Shown: one piece after another, positions 1 to 7,122 of the stretch
Layout: the number at the start of each line of letters is the position of its first letter
How positions within the stretch are numbered: position 1 is the stretch's first letter
Source of the DNA: an uncultured bacterium
Lineage (GTDB): Bacteria > Gemmatimonadota > Gemmatimonadetes > Palauibacterales > KS3-K002
Assembly (NCBI GenBank): GCA_947581845.1
Contig: CANPVY010000050.1
Location: forward strand, 1-7,122
Direction of reading: 5' to 3'
DNA length: 7,122 nt
Translations under genes and position numbers: made by a program
Notes under the pieces: model-generated
What the model was told of the DNA's origin: nothing
What the model saw: the letters and a program-made list of their open reading frames with translations, nothing else
The model's database searches: none

Positions 1-930
1 GTGCTGAGCCCGCATATCCTCGGCCCTCACACACTGGACGTCGCTGCACAGGGCGGCGAGCGCCTGCTCGACGCTATCCGGCTCGTCCGTGTGGACGTGG
101 ATCTTGGCCACGCGGGACGCCCGCGTGACGATCAGAGAGCCTCCCAGCCCTCGCACGGCTTGGACGAGCACTTCTCGTGCGGGCAGTGGGTCTCCCCGGA
201 CAACGAATTCAGAGCAGTAACGGAACGCCCGATCTGTGTCATCCGGGAACTGGGCGAGGGCTGCAGCGTCGGGTGTCTCCATCATGGCCGCCGACGGAGC
301 CGTCGGCCTGGAACGCCCTTCGACCAGGCCGACTACCCCCTCCACGAAACGCACGAACCCCTTCGCTCCTGCATCGACGACGTTCGCCTCACGCAGAGCC
401 GGCAGCAGCCTGGGTGTTCGCTCAAGCGAAGCGCGCGCCGCGCCCAACAATCGCTGGGCGAGTGCTCCAAGGTCGGGTGCGTGGTGCGCGAAGCGATGGA
501 TCTCCTCCGTGGATTCACGGATGACGGTCAGGATGGTGCCCTCGACGGGCCGGTCCACCGATTGGTAGATGGACTCGGAGGCCCGGCCCATAGCGACCGC
601 AAGATCCTGCGGCCCGGCACGGTTCCGGCCGTCCAGGCCGTCCGCGAAACCCAGGAAGTAGTGCGACAGCATCATCCCTGAGTTCCCGCGCGCACCCAAG
701 ACGCCGGCCTCCGCGAGCCGCGAGGCCATGCGGGCGACGGACGTGTCCGTCACACCCTTCACCGCTTCAGCCATCGCGCGAAGCGTTAGGGCCAGGTTCG
801 TTCCCGTGTCGCCGTCGGGTATCGGGAATACGTTGATGCGATCAAGCTCGGCCCGGTGGGTGAAGACATGCTCTGTCCCCGCCAGAAACAGGCGCTTGAG
901 CCGAGGCCCGTCGCAGTACGCGATACCCAG
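1..930 (-). CDS. fakA: DAK2-domain fatty acid kinase (YloV/FakA family), 3'-truncated by window edge, CTG start
   Basis: Reading the minus strand from 930 gives 310 uninterrupted codons that run off the window. The product resembles FakA/YloV, the ATP-dependent kinase that phosphorylates fatty acids carried by FakB (DegV-family) proteins in the cytoplasm. Visible motifs are INVFPIPDGDTGTN at residues 32-45, whose aspartates bind Mg-nucleotide in the DhaL fold, GARGNSG at 79-85, EGTILTVIRE at 130-139, VVDAGAKGF at 184-192, and FRYCSEF followed by KIHVHTDEP (276-284) in the middle domain. The C-terminal part (a FakA C-domain or a fused DegV domain) lies outside the window. No ATG, GTG or TTG occurs in frame before codon 52, which is already past the active-site motif. 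CTG at 930-928 puts the conserved DG at residues 7-8, as in Bacillus YloV, and follows AGGAGG with 8-nt spacing. The gene begins 3 nt after the rplI stop and is probably cotranscribed and translationally coupled with it. The family is certain; the fatty-acid substrate is inferred from the family. Confidence 0.9.
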   Translation of the reverse strand, partial: MGIAYCDGPRLKRLFLAGTEHVFTHRAELDRINVFPIPDGDTGTNLALTLRAMAEAVKGVTDTSVARMASRLAEAGVLGARGNSGMMLSHYFLGFADGLDGRNRAGPQDLAVAMGRASESIYQSVDRPVEGTILTVIRESTEEIHRFAHHAPDLGALAQRLLGAARASLERTPRLLPALREANVVDAGAKGFVRFVEGVVGLVEGRSRPTAPSAAMMETPDAAALAQFPDDTDRAFRYCSEFVVRGDPLPAREVLVQAVRGLGGSLIVTRASRVAKIHVHTDEPDSVEQALAALCSDVQCVRAEDMRAQH

Positions 931-933
931 GTC

Positions 934-1398
934 TTAATCCTCCTCTCTCTTCACGACCCAGACCTTGACAGAAGCTTCAACCTCCGGGTACAGCCGGATC
1001 GGCACGGAATAGACTCCGAGCGCCTTGATCGGCTCCTTCATGACGACGTGCCGCCCATGCACATCGTGGCCCTGCTCGCTCAGCTGCGCCGCGATGTCCC
1101 GCGGCCCCACCGAACCGTAGAGCTTGCCTTCCTCACCGGCCAGCATCGAGAACGTAATCGATGCCCCTTCCAGCCGCTCGGCCAGCCCGCGAGCCCTATC
1201 TCGGTCTCGCTCCTCCGCCAAGAGTGCAGCCGTCCGCTCCTGCGCGAGGCGCCGCCGGTTCTGTTCCGTCGCGGCGTAGGCGAGTCCTTGCGGCAGCAGG
1301 TAGTTGCGCGCGTAGCCCGATTTCACGCTGACAACGTCGCCGACATCGCCAAGATCCTCGACCCTTCTTCTGAGAATGACCTCTAAGTGCTTACCCAC
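934..1398 (-). CDS. rplI: 50S ribosomal protein L9
   Basis: The 154-residue product is bacterial L9, which binds 23S rRNA near the base of the L1 stalk and helps maintain reading frame. The N-domain carries the L9 signature, with G17, G20, V25, GYARNYLLPQG at 28-38 and LA at 39-40. A long charged connecting helix spans roughly residues 45-78, and the C-domain includes GKLYGSV (91-97) and the closing VKVWV segment. The length matches the family (about 150). I chose GTG at 1398-1396, giving MGKHLEVILRR, because GGAG lies 7 nt upstream and homologues begin at or just before EVIL. An in-frame ATG at 1452 would add 18 residues not expected in L9 and would overlap the DUF2232 gene. The stop is TAA, followed 3 nt later by fakA in the same reading frame. 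The gene follows the DUF2232 gene by 28 nt. Confidence 0.96.
   Translation of the reverse strand: MGKHLEVILRRRVEDLGDVGDVVSVKSGYARNYLLPQGLAYAATEQNRRRLAQERTAALLAEERDRDRARGLAERLEGASITFSMLAGEEGKLYGSVGPRDIAAQLSEQGHDVHGRHVVMKEPIKALGVYSVPIRLYPEVEASVKVWVVKREED
939..944 (-). promoter_or_regulatory. Shine-Dalgarno AGGAGG deciding the CTG start of fakA
   Basis: AGGAGG lies within the last codons of rplI. Exactly 8 nt separate it from the CTG at 930-928, and the rplI TAA stop falls inside that spacer. This consensus site and spacing are the main local support for CTG initiation, since no conventional start codon lies nearby in frame. Confidence 0.75.
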
Positions 1399-1426
1399 GC
1401 TTACGCTCCACTTCTTCCTGAGATTC

Positions 1427-2356
1427 CTAGCCCGACGGGCCGCGCCCGGCACTGCGCGCCTTGATGCGGCCGCGGACGTTCAGCCACGTGTCACTCAAGC
1501 CGACGAGCAGCGCCGTTCCCAAGAACAAAGCGAGGATCGGGTAGATGAGCACCGCCAGCACGGCACCCACCACACCCGTCAGCGCCGAGATCCCGCCGGC
1601 CAACGTCAGGAGCACAGCCACACCCCTCACCACGTACAGGGTGCCCATGAAGAAGACGGCGTTGCCGCCGATGCGCTCCGCGACCTCACCCATCGGTGCC
1701 ACGACCAGGGCCAGACCGAGCAGCCAGACCCAGACGAGGTGGTCGTTGAAGCTGAACCCTCGTAGGCCCCCAACCCTTCGACCCACGTCGCCCGCCAGCC
1801 TCCCCCGCAGAGTCGCCGCCACGCCGAGAGCGCCAAGTGAGCTCACACCGAGCAAAGCCGGGAAGAGCGCCGCCTGTAGGCCTGCGACTCGACCCACCAG
1901 CGCCCGCACCGATTCCTCGGCCGCACCGCCCAGCAGTTCCGTCGCAGCGCTCGCTGCCTGGCTGGCCCGGCCCGCCATGGAGGCGTCGAGCTCGCGCCAT
2001 GCTCCCGGACTCACTAGAAAGACCAGCGACAACCCCGTCACGGCAAGACCGAGCGAGGTCAGCGCCCGCGCTGAGAAACTCCAGGTTGGGCACGCAGCCG
2101 CGCTCAGCACGTAAATCCCGGCCAGGATCAGCGGCCAGCCGCGCTCGAACCACCAGAGACCCGAACGGTCACCCATAAGCGCCACGGCCACGACCGCGCC
2201 GACAATGACGGCCGACCACGGACCGCGCGGCCCGACTGCCACCAGCAGAAGCGCCAAAGGGATTCCGATCAAGACAAGCGGCTGGGTCACGGCGAAGACC
2301 AGGGTCACCGCACCGAAGCCGACGATTCGTCCCAACTCGCCGCGCGGAGCCGTCAT
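1427..2356 (-). CDS. DUF2232 (YybS-like) polytopic membrane protein
   Basis: This 309-residue, strongly hydrophobic protein has about eight likely membrane segments: around 10-42 (probably two), 47-62, 74-90, 99-116, 160-182, 207-222, 232-253 and 258-286. The more polar stretch at 118-158 would be a loop. The FNDHLVWV motif at 203-210, followed by a Gly/Leu-rich helix and a YVVRG segment at 241-245, is typical of the DUF2232 family. The family includes YybS, encoded near rpsF-rpsR and rplI in Bacillus. Its biochemical role is not established, and I assign none. It starts at ATG 2356, 7 nt after the rpsR stop, with only a weak GTGGG-like ribosome site, so translation probably depends on coupling to rpsR. 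The S18 and L9 genes on either side support the family assignment by synteny. A basic tail (residues 294-305) should face the cytoplasm. Confidence 0.82.
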   Translation of the reverse strand: MTAPRGELGRIVGFGAVTLVFAVTQPLVLIGIPLALLLVAVGPRGPWSAVIVGAVVAVALMGDRSGLWWFERGWPLILAGIYVLSAAACPTWSFSARALTSLGLAVTGLSLVFLVSPGAWRELDASMAGRASQAASAATELLGGAAEESVRALVGRVAGLQAALFPALLGVSSLGALGVAATLRGRLAGDVGRRVGGLRGFSFNDHLVWVWLLGLALVVAPMGEVAERIGGNAVFFMGTLYVVRGVAVLLTLAGGISALTGVVGAVLAVLIYPILALFLGTALLVGLSDTWLNVRGRIKARSAGRGPSG

Positions 2357-2363
2357 GGACCCA

Positions 2364-2588
2364 CTATCGTCGGTAGTCTTCCACGTAGGGAAGCAACGCC
2401 AGAAAGCGGCTCCGCTTGATCGCCTGCGTCAACTGCCGCTGGTGCGGCGCACACGTGCCTGTTATGCGGCTCGGTACGATCTTCCCACGCTCCGTCACGA
2501 AGCGCGAGAGCAGCTGCTCGTCCTTGTAGTCGACCACCGTGACCTTGTTCTCACAGAGGTAGCACGGCTTTCGTCTTCTCCGCATCAT
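2364..2588 (-). CDS. rpsR: 30S ribosomal protein S18, zinc-ligand (C+) form
   Basis: The 74-residue product is S18, which pairs with S6 on the platform of the small subunit and contacts 16S rRNA. The hallmark block SRITGT followed by [19 protein letters not shown] covers residues 40-67. C9-x2-C12 near the N-terminus plus C46-x2-H49 form a complete Cys3His set. The 'C+' version of bacterial S18 keeps this potential zinc site, whereas E. coli S18 has lost part of it. The gene opens with two consecutive ATG codons (2588 and 2585). An AAGG element lies just upstream, so either could be used and the difference is one Met. A 64-nt spacer separates it from rpsF. No ssb gene lies between rpsF and rpsR, unlike in Firmicutes and many other phyla. 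The next gene starts 7 nt downstream. Confidence 0.96.
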   Translation of the reverse strand: MMRRRRKPCYLCENKVTVVDYKDEQLLSRFVTERGKIVPSRITGTCAPHQRQLTQAIKRSRFLALLPYVEDYRR

Positions 2589-2652
2589 CTACCGCCTTGG
2601 TGTCTCAGAGTCGTTTCCTGTGACCACCTACGAGGCAGGCGGCTAACTCGCC
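2589..2652 (-). promoter_or_regulatory. rpsF-rpsR intercistronic spacer that can fold over the rpsR ribosome site
   Basis: In the transcript, CCGCCT (2642-2637) just after the rpsF stop is complementary to AGGCGG (2597-2592), which includes the rpsR Shine-Dalgarno region. Between them GGTGGTC (2628-2622) can pair with GACACC (2604-2599) if one base is bulged. The two nested stems would hide the rpsR ribosome site unless it is opened by ribosomes finishing rpsF. The complementarity can be read directly; a regulatory role is inference. Confidence 0.35.
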
Positions 2653-3033
2653 TTAATCTTCCTCGTCCTCGTCCAGCTCCTCTTCGTCATCCGCCGAGCG
2701 GAAGTCCGACCTGGCCTCAACCGCCGACCTCGGCGTCGGGAGCTCACCCTCAGAGAGAACCACCAGGTGTCGCAGTACGGCCTCGTCCAGCTTGATCGCC
2801 CTCTCGAACTCTGGCAGGTGCTCCGGTGCGGTCCGAAACTGAACGACCACGTAGTAACCGTTGTCGTGCTTGCGGATGGGATAGGCGAGCTGTCGCTTCC
2901 CCCAGTGCTCCAGGGCGATGATCTCGCCCTTGCCGTCTCCGGCGACCAGCTGGTTGAACCGCTCCAGCTTCTGATCGATGACCGAGCGATCGACGGCGGA
3001 ATCGAAGATGTAGACGATCTCGTAATCGCGCAT
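2653..3033 (-). CDS. rpsF: 30S ribosomal protein S6
   Basis: The 126-residue product is S6, the partner of S18 on the 30S platform. It begins MRDYEIVYIF, the first beta strand of the ferredoxin-like fold. The conserved WGKRQLAYPI block sits at residues 44-53, followed by the YYVVVQF strand (60-66) and LRHLVVL (87-93). After about residue 95 it carries a tail that ends in a strongly acidic run (114-126, mostly D and E). Acidic S6 tails are known; in E. coli the C-terminus is extended by post-translational addition of glutamates, whereas here acidity is encoded. The ATG at 3033 is set by a very strong ribosome site, GGAGGTGA, with GGAGG 6 nt upstream. The gene follows a 159-nt gap that could hold its promoter and leads the S6-S18-DUF2232-L9-FakA series. 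Confidence 0.97.
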   Translation of the reverse strand: MRDYEIVYIFDSAVDRSVIDQKLERFNQLVAGDGKGEIIALEHWGKRQLAYPIRKHDNGYYVVVQFRTAPEHLPEFERAIKLDEAVLRHLVVLSEGELPTPRSAVEARSDFRSADDEEELDEDEED

Positions 3034-3109
3034 TCGTCACCTCCCTGTGGTCTGAGCTCGGAGGCCCGAACTCGGTTTGGCCCCGCCCGGTGACCTGGAC
3101 GGAGCAGGT
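3034..3109 (-). promoter_or_regulatory. rpsF 5' leader: stable hairpin plus anti-Shine-Dalgarno pairing
   Basis: The leader contains an 8-bp hairpin at 3073-3054, with arms GAGTTCGG and CCGAGCTC, one G-U pair and loop GCCU. It is immediately preceded by CC, so a CCG overlaps its base. Outside it, GTCACC (3094-3089) is perfectly complementary to GGTGAC (3041-3036), which overlaps the GGAGG of rpsF at 3044-3040. Many bacteria carry an S6:S18-binding leader with a conserved CCG in this place. Whether this is a member cannot be decided without covariance data. Confidence 0.4.
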
Positions 3110-3145
3110 ACGTTGTCGTGGCAGGCTGGAACCTGAACGCGCAAA

Positions 3146-3174
3146 AAACTACCCGAACAGAGGTCGAATCTCAA
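3146..3174 (-). promoter_or_regulatory. possible sigma70-type promoter for rpsF
   Basis: TTGAGA (3174-3169, five of six consensus positions) is followed after 17 nt by TAGTTT (3151-3146, a poor -10 with three of six). It lies in the only long gap upstream of the S6 gene. The spacing is right but the -10 match is weak, so this is a tentative call. Confidence 0.22.
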
Positions 3175-3192
3175 GCTCCCCCGGCGGAGAGC
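3175..3192 (-). repeat. inverted repeat directly after the ychF stop
   Basis: GCTCTCC and GGGGAGC form a 7-bp stem with one G-U pair around a 4-nt GCCG loop, starting at the base after the ychF TGA. It could protect the mRNA end or act as a weak terminator. No U-tract follows directly; a T6 run occurs only about 26 nt later. It should not be read as a confident intrinsic terminator. Confidence 0.3.
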
Positions 3193-4287
3193 TCAAGTAT
3201 GGGCCCGGAACAGCAGGATATCACCGTCCTCCACGACATGCGCCCGACCTTCCGCCCGGACGAGTCCCTGGTCGCGAGCAGCCTTCAGCGATCCCACCCG
3301 GTCGAAGTCGCTGTAGTTCACCGTCTCGGCACGAATGAAGCCCGTCTCGAAGTCGGAGTGCACGACCCCGGCCGCCTGAGGCGCGAGCGTCCCGCCCGGG
3401 ATCGTCCAAGCCCGCACCTCCTTCTCGTTGAAGGTGAAGAAAGTGATCAAGCCCAGGGTTCTGTACGTGGCCTGAATCAGCCGCTGGATGCCCGGTTGCT
3501 CGAGGCCCACAGCCTGCAGGTACTCGCTGCGCTCCTCCGACTCCAGCTCCAGCAGCTCCGCTTCCAACCGGCAGCAGAGGACAAGAACCTGCTCGGCGCC
3601 GACGGCGGCGGCGAGTGCCGCCGCCGACTCGTCCTGGCGGGACAAGCTGGACTCGGCGACGTTGGCCACGTAGAGGATAGCTTTCCGCGTCAGCAGGAAG
3701 AGCGACGCGAGGATCTCTTCCTCCCCCTCGCCGCACTCGAAGTCGCGACCCGGGCGGCCTGCGTTCAGCCAACCTCGCAGTCTGCTCAGGACCTCTACCT
3801 CGCGTTGCGCGTCGCGATCACCGCTGCGTGCCGCCCGCTGCACTCGGTCGAACCGCTTGTCCACAGTCTCGAGGTCGGCCAGCAGCAGCTCGGTCTCCAC
3901 CGTAGCGACGTCTCGCACAGGATCCACTGAGCCCGCCGGGTGAGCGACATTCGGGTCGTCGAAGCAGCGGACCACGTGGATCAGCGCCTCCACCTCACGG
4001 ATGTGAGCGAGGAAGCGATTGCCGAGTCCCTCCCCACGGTGCGCACCCTCCACCAGGCCGGCGATGTCCACGAACTCGACGACGGCGGGTACCTTGCGAG
4101 GCGGCTGAATAATCTCGAACAGGCGATCCAGCCGGGGGTCGGGGACCTCGACCACACCGAGGTTCGGATCGATGGTCGTGAACGGGTAGACTTCAGCCGG
4201 TACACCCGCTGCGGTGAGCGCGTTGAACAGCGTCGACTTGCCGGCGTTAGGCAAACCCACAATGCCGGCTTTCAGCATGCGGCTCAT
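3193..4287 (-). CDS. ychF: ribosome-associated ATPase YchF (OLA1 family)
   Basis: The 364-residue product is YchF, an Obg-related P-loop protein that prefers ATP to GTP, binds ribosomes and has been linked to stress responses. The P-loop GLPNAGKS is at residues 11-18 and the switch II motif DIAGLVEGA at 74-82, with the hydrophobic L78 replacing the usual catalytic glutamine. The IHVVRCF segment (103-109) holds the conserved histidine H104. NVAE at 209-212 is the family's variant of NKxD that explains ATP preference. A coiled-coil-like helical insertion spans about 125-200. The C-terminal TGS domain covers about 280-364 and includes KEVRAWTI (289-296). ATG 4287 gives the same length as E. coli YchF (363) and has GAGG about 11 nt upstream. 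An in-frame GTG at 4335 would add 16 untypical residues, and ATG 4278 lacks a ribosome site. In E. coli ychF is next to pth; here hppA separates them. Confidence 0.96.
   Translation of the reverse strand: MSRMLKAGIVGLPNAGKSTLFNALTAAGVPAEVYPFTTIDPNLGVVEVPDPRLDRLFEIIQPPRKVPAVVEFVDIAGLVEGAHRGEGLGNRFLAHIREVEALIHVVRCFDDPNVAHPAGSVDPVRDVATVETELLLADLETVDKRFDRVQRAARSGDRDAQREVEVLSRLRGWLNAGRPGRDFECGEGEEEILASLFLLTRKAILYVANVAESSLSRQDESAAALAAAVGAEQVLVLCCRLEAELLELESEERSEYLQAVGLEQPGIQRLIQATYRTLGLITFFTFNEKEVRAWTIPGGTLAPQAAGVVHSDFETGFIRAETVNYSDFDRVGSLKAARDQGLVRAEGRAHVVEDGDILLFRAHT
3603..3626 (-). repeat. 10-bp perfect inverted repeat inside ychF
   Basis: Arms CGGCGGCGGC and GCCGCCGCCG flank a 4-nt loop. The element lies within the codons of an alanine-rich helix (ychF residues 222-228), so it is adequately explained by GC-rich alanine codons. 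It would still form a strong hairpin in the mRNA and could be a difficult sequencing site. Confidence 0.6.
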
Positions 4288-4349
4288 CGGGAAGCGACCC
4301 TCTTTAGCCCCGTGACGGTGAAGCTCCGGAGGCACCGGTGACCCCCAGA

Positions 4350-4365
4350 GCTAGACCAATCTAGC
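4350..4365 (-). repeat. short hairpin between hppA and ychF
   Basis: The 92-nt gap between hppA and ychF holds a 6-bp perfect inverted repeat, GCTAGA and TCTAGC, around a TTGG loop, 14 nt after the hppA stop. No U-tract follows, so it is not a convincing terminator. It may serve as an mRNA end-protecting or processing structure. I see no clear promoter in this gap. Confidence 0.3.
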
Positions 4366-4379
4366 CGCGTCGGAACTGG

Positions 4380-6431
<2,052 letters not shown>

Positions 6432-6455
6432 TGACCCTCCTCGGTCTGCAACACC

Positions 6456-7043
6456 CTATTCTTCGCGACCCAACGGGGCGTTGTAGCGGTTCATCGCCAT
6501 CTCGATGCCCTCACGCGCCCAGACTTCCACACCTTCCGCAAGACATGGGAGCACATCCAAGACGGCATCCTCGTCCGCTGGATCCTCAAACTCCGACAAG
6601 ACCCAATCGGTTTGTGCGACGCCGGGTGGAGCCCCGCCCACTCCGATGCGAAGCCGCGAGTACTCACGCGTCCCGAGGGCGTCCTCAACCGACTGCAGAC
6701 CGTTGTGGTTGCCGGCCGAGCCGCGCGCACGGAAGCGGGGACGGCCCGGATCCAGCGCGACGTCATCCACGACGATCAGCAGATCGCGCTGAAGGTCCAG
6801 CGGGGTGGAATCGAGCAGCGCCCGCACCGCTATCCCACTGCGATTCATGAAGACCAGCGGCTTGATCAGCCAGATGTGACCCACCCCGGACAGCTCGGCC
6901 GCCGAGCGGAGCCAGAGATCCTCTTCTTGGAACGGAGTTGCGGACCAGCGTCGCTTGAGCAGATCGAGAAGCCACCAGCCGACGTTGTGGCGTGTGGCCT
7001 CGTACCGGGCCCCCGGGTTGCCCAGTCCGACTACGGCTTTCAG
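6456..7043 (-). CDS. pth: peptidyl-tRNA hydrolase, CTG start
   Basis: The 195-residue product cleaves the ester bond of peptidyl-tRNAs that drop off ribosomes, recycling tRNA in the cytoplasm. It begins KAVVGLGNPG and contains the four key residues of the family: N9, H19 (in RHNVGW), N67 (in FMNRSG) and N114 (in NHNGL), plus D93 in VVDDVAL. Length fits the family (about 190). No ATG, GTG or TTG exists in frame between an upstream stop and codon 54; the GTG at 6884 would remove N9 and the catalytic H19. CTG at 7043-7041 aligns with the normal methionine of MKAVVGLGNPG and has AGGAG exactly 8 nt upstream, so I take it as the start. The gene begins 2 nt after the rplY stop, a gene order common in bacteria, and is probably translationally coupled to it. 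The unusual start is the only oddity; function is secure. Confidence 0.94.
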   Translation of the reverse strand: MKAVVGLGNPGARYEATRHNVGWWLLDLLKRRWSATPFQEEDLWLRSAAELSGVGHIWLIKPLVFMNRSGIAVRALLDSTPLDLQRDLLIVVDDVALDPGRPRFRARGSAGNHNGLQSVEDALGTREYSRLRIGVGGAPPGVAQTDWVLSEFEDPADEDAVLDVLPCLAEGVEVWAREGIEMAMNRYNAPLGREE

Positions 7044-7045
7044 GG

Positions 7046-7122
7046 CTACTGCTCCTCTTCCTCGGCCTCCTCCTCAGCAGCCTTGCCGCGACCGATAACC
7101 TCCGGCTCAGCCTCCTCTTCCT
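7046..7122 (-). CDS. rplY: 50S ribosomal protein L25 (CTC/TL5 form), C-terminal fragment
   Basis: Only the last 24 complete codons and the TAG stop are in the window; the 5' part lies beyond the right edge. The fragment reads EEEAEPEVIGRGKAAEEEAEEEEQ in two acidic blocks around EPEVIGRGK. An EPEVI-x-x-GK tail after an acidic linker is characteristic of the long CTC/TL5 version of L25, which binds 5S rRNA through its N-terminal domain. Location 2 nt ahead of pth matches the frequent rplY-pth pairing and supports the call. The short E. coli-type L25 lacks this tail. The identification rests on a short low-complexity end plus synteny. Confidence 0.8.
   Translation of the reverse strand, partial: EEEAEPEVIGRGKAAEEEAEEEEQ
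7052..7056 (-). promoter_or_regulatory. Shine-Dalgarno AGGAG deciding the CTG start of pth
   Basis: AGGAG is embedded in the glutamate codons at the end of rplY, 8 nt before the CTG at 7043-7041. The rplY TAG lies within the spacer. The surrounding GAA/GAG codons are all purine-rich, so the exact register is less certain than for fakA. Confidence 0.6.

Noticed and set aside
1..681. 226-codon open frame on the plus strand at the window start
   Set aside because: It is antisense to the well-conserved DAK2 coding region, and its translation resembles no family I know.
1399..1452. N-terminal extension of L9 from ATG 1452
   Set aside because: The extension is not seen in L9 proteins, overlaps the DUF2232 gene, and GTG 1398 has its own ribosome site.
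3143..3148. T6 run in the transcript after ychF as an intrinsic terminator
   Set aside because: The nearest good hairpin ends about 26 nt before it, and no stable stem lies directly upstream of the T run.
3118..3930. 270-codon open frame on the plus strand
   Set aside because: It is antisense to ychF and the ychF-rpsF gap, with no recognised family; ychF has clear motifs on the other strand.
4288..4335. N-terminal extension of YchF from GTG 4335
   Set aside because: The 16 added residues do not look like YchF, and the ATG at 4287 gives the family's normal length and N-terminus.
6456..6884. Shorter pth starting at GTG 6884 (142 residues)
   Set aside because: It would remove the GLGNPG and RHNVGW motifs, which are intact and in frame upstream; homology supports the CTG at 7043.
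7046..7122. GAG/GAA-rich stretch at the right edge as a tandem repeat
   Set aside because: It is explained by the glutamate-rich tail encoded at the end of L25; no regular repeat unit is seen.

Overview
The window is a GC-rich bacterial chromosomal segment. It is densely packed, and every real gene lies on the minus strand, so the region reads from right to left. The genes are housekeeping genes for translation, membrane energetics and lipid metabolism. In transcription order they are: the C-terminus of ribosomal protein L25/CTC (rplY), peptidyl-tRNA hydrolase (pth), membrane-bound pyrophosphatase (hppA), the ATPase YchF, ribosomal protein S6 (rpsF), ribosomal protein S18 (rpsR), a DUF2232 (YybS-type) membrane protein, ribosomal protein L9 (rplI), and the N-terminal 310 codons of a DAK2-domain protein of the YloV/FakA family. 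I see no mobile element, CRISPR array, tRNA or rRNA, and no sign of horizontal transfer.

Layout: rplY to pth is separated by 2 nt, pth to hppA by 24 nt, hppA to ychF by 92 nt, ychF to rpsF by 159 nt, rpsF to rpsR by 64 nt, rpsR to DUF2232 by 7 nt, DUF2232 to rplI by 28 nt, and rplI to fakA by 3 nt. The tight junctions suggest two or more transcription units. The 159-nt gap before rpsF is the best place for a promoter and for a regulatory leader. The order L25-Pth-YchF-S6-S18-DUF2232-L9-DAK2, together with the K+-dependent type of pyrophosphatase, reminds me of Gemmatimonadota-like genomes. That is an inference from memory and not a proven placement.

Function: L25, S6, S18 and L9 build the ribosome. 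Pth recycles peptidyl-tRNAs released by drop-off, and YchF is a ribosome-associated ATPase. HppA couples hydrolysis of the pyrophosphate made during tRNA charging and polymerisation to ion pumping. FakA phosphorylates fatty acids bound to FakB partners for phospholipid synthesis.

The most unusual point concerns start codons. Both pth and fakA have no in-frame ATG, GTG or TTG ahead of their essential active-site motifs. In both, the homology-correct first codon is CTG, placed exactly 8 nt after a purine-rich Shine-Dalgarno sequence that lies inside the end of the upstream ribosomal-protein gene. Standard gene calling would truncate pth and lose the fakA N-terminus. The other second-look items are possible Shine-Dalgarno-sequestering structures ahead of rpsF and rpsR, and residues in HppA that point to a K+-dependent, probably Na+-pumping enzyme. 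I found no clearly new multi-gene system.
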